Shown: one piece after another, positions 60,869 to 64,000 of the stretch
Numbering within the stretch: the stretch's first letter is position 1
Layout of the letters: the number at the start of each line of letters is the position of its first letter
From: Setaria digitata
Taxonomy: Eukaryota; Nematoda; Chromadorea; Rhabditida; Setariidae
Direction: 5' to 3'
Assembly: GCA_003640385.1 (NCBI GenBank)
Contig: RCAB01000001.1
Coordinates: 1-64,000, forward strand
DNA: 64,000 nucleotides
Position numbers and translations under genes: made by a program
Notes under the pieces: generated by a model
What the model was told of the DNA's origin: nothing
The model's database searches: none
The model's input: the letters and a program-made list of their open reading frames with translations, nothing else

Positions 60869-63800
60869 ATGGCGGTAGCAATAATGGAATGGTTGCAAAC
60901 ACGACTGGATATAATTGATCTTATTGTTTTAAGCATCGTACTGCTTTCAACAGTCTATTACTCTTGGAGGTTCTGGATCGGAAAAACTAGTAACAAATTT
61001 GCAACATCTGTTTTACCGTCTTATGTATCCCTTGAAAATCCATGTGATCGGCAGACTTCATTTGTTGCTCGTATGAAGTCAGAAGAACGTAAGGTTACTA
61101 ACTTTTATTTTCATTCTTACTGTGTTTTTGTACAATATAAATATTTTTCCTGACATGATAAGGTATTACCTGATATTGTTTAGATAATATGTCAGTATTA
61201 TTACTGACATATTGCTCTCTCTCTTTCATCCCTCCCGGTTTAATGAAATATTTGAAAGTTTTCAAAAAAGTTTTTTACAAGATATAAACCTTTTCATAAC
61301 TCATTTCGTCATTTATTTAAGGTGCTGTTAAAGTAATATCGAAAAAAAAAATTATTTGTCATAGGTCTTAGTAATTTACGGTTCACAGACGGGAACAGCA
61401 GAAGAATTAGCAGGTCGTCTTTCCAAAGATGTTCAGAATTATGGCCAAAAGGTTTGTTTTCTAATTTGTGGGAATGTAGGAGAAAAGGAAAAAGTGCTAG
61501 GTTCACTGGACTTTTTTTTACTAGTTTATTCTGTGGTGTTATCTGTAAATCGTATTACTTACTAATTTTTCAGGCGCTTTTATTGGACCCGGAGGAAATG
61601 AATGTTGAAGATTTTGAAAGAATCAAAGAAATACCTGATGCGCTTCTGATTTTGTGCATGGCGACTTATGGTGAAGGTGATCCAACTGATAATGCCCAGG
61701 AATTTTACCAACATATTTTGAATACGAGCATCAATCTGAAGGGCATTAATTTTGCTGTTAGCATCGTTTATTTGATATCATTGGATATTAATGATGCTAA
61801 GCACTTGCGATGCTAAGTGAGAATGTTGTTTGCAAAGTCACTCAGGCTGTTTGGTAAAATCTAATCGTACAATAATTAATGCTGATGTGATCTGTATTCC
61901 TATACTTTTAGGCGCTATGTTAAAGGTATTTAAGTTGAAATCAGTTTTTCAGGTTTTTGGGTTAGGTAATAAAACTTACGGACACTTTAATGAAGTTGCG
62001 AAGTATTTTGATCGCAGAATGGAAGAACTTGGTGCAACTCGTATTTACGACCTTGGTCTCGGTGATGATGATGGGAATCTGGAGGAAGATTTTATGAGGT
62101 CTGTCGGTTCGTAAAGTTGCTTTCCATTATTCGCTTTCATCTTGTTGAATGTTGAATCTTTATTTGGAATTGGGAGGATCAGCAGTCCTAATATAGATCT
62201 GCTCACTGTTCCCCTTCTCGATAGTTGTGCTGCATTGTATTTCTGCTTTTAATTTATGTTGTTTTATTATTCGCTTCTTATTTTTATTGATTTTTAAACC
62301 GACTTTTATATTTTAAAATATTCATTTACACAATGCTTTCGAATGTTTTAATTTACCTTTTAAAAATCACGAACTTAGTCTTTAGATGGCGAGAAGGATT
62401 CTGGTCAGTTGTAACGAACATCTATGGTTGGGAAATTGCTGAAACAGGTTCAGTACGACAATATCGTCTTGAAATTGTGAAAGATCCATCTATTAAACTG
62501 TTCACTGGAGAGTATGGTCGTCTGGGTTCATTTGAAAAACAGCGACCGTAAGTTTCATACTGCTTTTAAGGTTGTATGTGTTTATCAAAGACCAAGGTTA
62601 TCAGATCCATTTAATAATTTCCTTTTGCTCATAATATAGTGATTTTGAGGCCTTTTAACCAAAAGAATCCTTTTGTGGCGACTGTCAGTGTTAATCGTGA
62701 GCTACATGGTCCAGAAAGTGATAGAAGCTGTCGTCACATCGAATTTATCATTAATGGATCAAGAATGAGGTACTCGTTAAAGGAAATTATAATTTATCCT
62801 TAATTTTTCAAAATTGCGTGGTCTTCGATCGAAATATCCTGAAATGCTTTTAGATATGAAGCGGGTGATCACTTAGGCGTGTTTCCTACAAATGATCCAG
62901 CACGAGTAGAGGAATTGGGACGATTGCTTAGTGCTGATATGGATCTACGGTTTAGCTTGATTAATCTTGATGGTATGTGTTGCTTCCATTATTTATTAAG
63001 TGTCAATGCATTCGAAGATAAGAAATTTCTGGACATTCTTCAGAAATTTGCTTTAAATGTGATGCTACTTTTAGAGGAAAACCTAAAGAAGAACCCATTC
63101 CCATGTCCATGTACAGTAAGGACCGCGTTCACTCATTATGTTGATATTTGTGCACCAGTTAAGTCGAATGTTTTGAAGGCCTTAGCATCTTTTACAAGTG
63201 CTGAGAACGAGAAAAAACATCTTTTGTTGTTAAGTACAGCGAGTGAGGAGGGTTTGGTAAGTTTTTAAAATGTGCATTAATTTTTTCCAACCATATTGCT
63301 ATTTTTCCCCATACGCAGAACTATCTTTGTAAGAATCAGAATTCACTATTTTGTAGAAGGAATATGGAAATTATATCCAAAAGGAACGTCGCTCAATTAT
63401 TGACATTCTTCGTGCATTTCCGACATGTAACCCTCCTGTTGATTATCTTTTGGAATTGTTACCTCGTCTTCAGGTGCTTGCAGTTTCATTTTATCTTTCG
63501 CTTCACAATGGTCGTTCTACTTGAAGTTACTAGCACTCATTTTTTGTATAAATATATTCTTAAATCTTTGGTTTCAGCTTGTCCTTTTTGATAATGACTT
63601 TAATTGACTAGTTATATAATATTTGTATGTTGCAGCCACGTTATTACAGCATATCATCATCACCCAAATATAATCATGACTCATTGGCTATAACAGTTGT
63701 TGTAACGAGATATATGATCGGTGACCGATTAATCAAAGGAGTTTGCACCAATTATCTGTTCCAAAAAGTTATATTTTTTACTTTTCCGAAAGTTGTACGG

Positions 63801-64000
63801 ATAACTGCATCTCTTTTTACTTTATTGAAAACAAGCTTTGAAAAAATTTCCTAGATTTTTCTTTGTTGTTCTTTGTGTTGGTATTTAATATTGTCCATCC
63901 CTGTCTTGATCTCATATCATTGGATTTTTTCATTTCCGCCATTTTTTCCAGAGTCCTCAAGATTTTCTATTTTAACAGCCTTTATTGAAGGGTGAAGGCT
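60869..64000 (+). CDS. emb-8: NADPH-cytochrome P450 reductase (POR), truncated by window end
   Basis: ER-membrane diflavin enzyme that passes electrons from NADPH through FAD and FMN to microsomal P450s and haem oxygenase. Exons: 60869-61093, 61365-61451, 61574-61756, 61953-62098, 62386-62547, 62650-62769, 62854-62972, 63075-63256, 63357-63473, 63636-63767 and 63979 to the edge; about 498 of the usual 680 residues. Seen: an N-terminal membrane anchor (DLIVLSIVLLSTVYYSW, residues about 17-35); FMN site VLVIYGSQTGTAEELAG; ATYGEGDPTDNAQEFY; VFGLGNKTYGHFNEVAKYFD; LGLGDDDGNLEEDFMRW; connecting domain with YEAGDHLGVFPTND; NPFPCPCTVRTAFTHYVDI; and the FAD-binding RYYSISSSP. The NADPH-binding C-terminal third lies outside the window. 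The intron 62973-63074 is a multiple of three and has no stop. The last exon (PLLKGEG) is placed on an AACAG acceptor and is tentative. Confidence 0.94.

Noticed and set aside
1..64000. tRNA genes, spliced-leader RNA, CRISPR arrays, intact transposons or viral genes
   Set aside because: Scanned by eye on both strands. No B-box with matching cloverleaf, no leader sequence, no spaced repeats and no transposase, integrase or reverse-transcriptase motif was recognised. A tRNA or covariance scan would be more sensitive.

Overview
The window is nuclear DNA of an animal, most probably a nematode. Genes are split into many short exons by AT-rich introns with consensus GT...AG ends, there are no bacterial-style operons, and the recognisable proteins are all metazoan. 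A protein with two BED-type zinc fingers (compare C. elegans BED-3), a PIM kinase with a long C-terminal tail and an SLC22 transporter fit a nematode. Intron sizes (about 50 bp to several kb) and moderate AT-richness would suit a spirurid or ascarid worm, but the species is inference. No virus, plasmid, CRISPR array or intact transposon is visible.

Layout, left to right. (1) 587-3133, plus: SMNDC1/SPF30 splicing factor with a Tudor domain, six exons, complete. (2) 3525-5776, plus: a chain of five phase-compatible exons of an unrecognised protein. (3) 6252-10536, plus: a complete SLC22 organic-cation-type transporter in twelve exons. (4) 16312-19133 (perhaps from 12111), plus: a PIM-family Ser/Thr kinase with a Ser-rich tail. 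(5) 19988-20906, minus: an unrecognised four-exon coding chain, missing its start. (6) 21252-29370 (perhaps to 29859), minus: a large BED-finger transcription factor, convergent with the kinase. (7) 29860-47843: about 18 kb with few genes, holding a GC-rich candidate first exon (33081), a CACACC microsatellite, a candidate 76-residue protein gene (38265-39120), a cluster of four TACGTG motifs at exact 12-bp spacing (39982-40023) and one more good exon (42188-42334). (8) 47844-52923, plus: an SH2B/Lnk-type adaptor with a Phe-zipper, a PH and an SH2 domain. (9) 57993-58413, plus: ribosomal protein eS21. (10) 60869 to the right edge, plus: NADPH-cytochrome P450 reductase, cut off before its NADPH-binding domain.

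The genes do not form one pathway. They are a usual eukaryotic mixture: splicing (SMNDC1), translation (eS21), ER redox (POR), membrane transport (SLC22), signalling (PIM, SH2B) and transcription (BED). Exon boundaries were placed by eye from splice consensus, reading-frame phase and protein family resemblance. Phases were checked arithmetically for every exon listed. Translation starts of the kinase, BED and SH2B genes are the least certain points. No transcript or database evidence was available.
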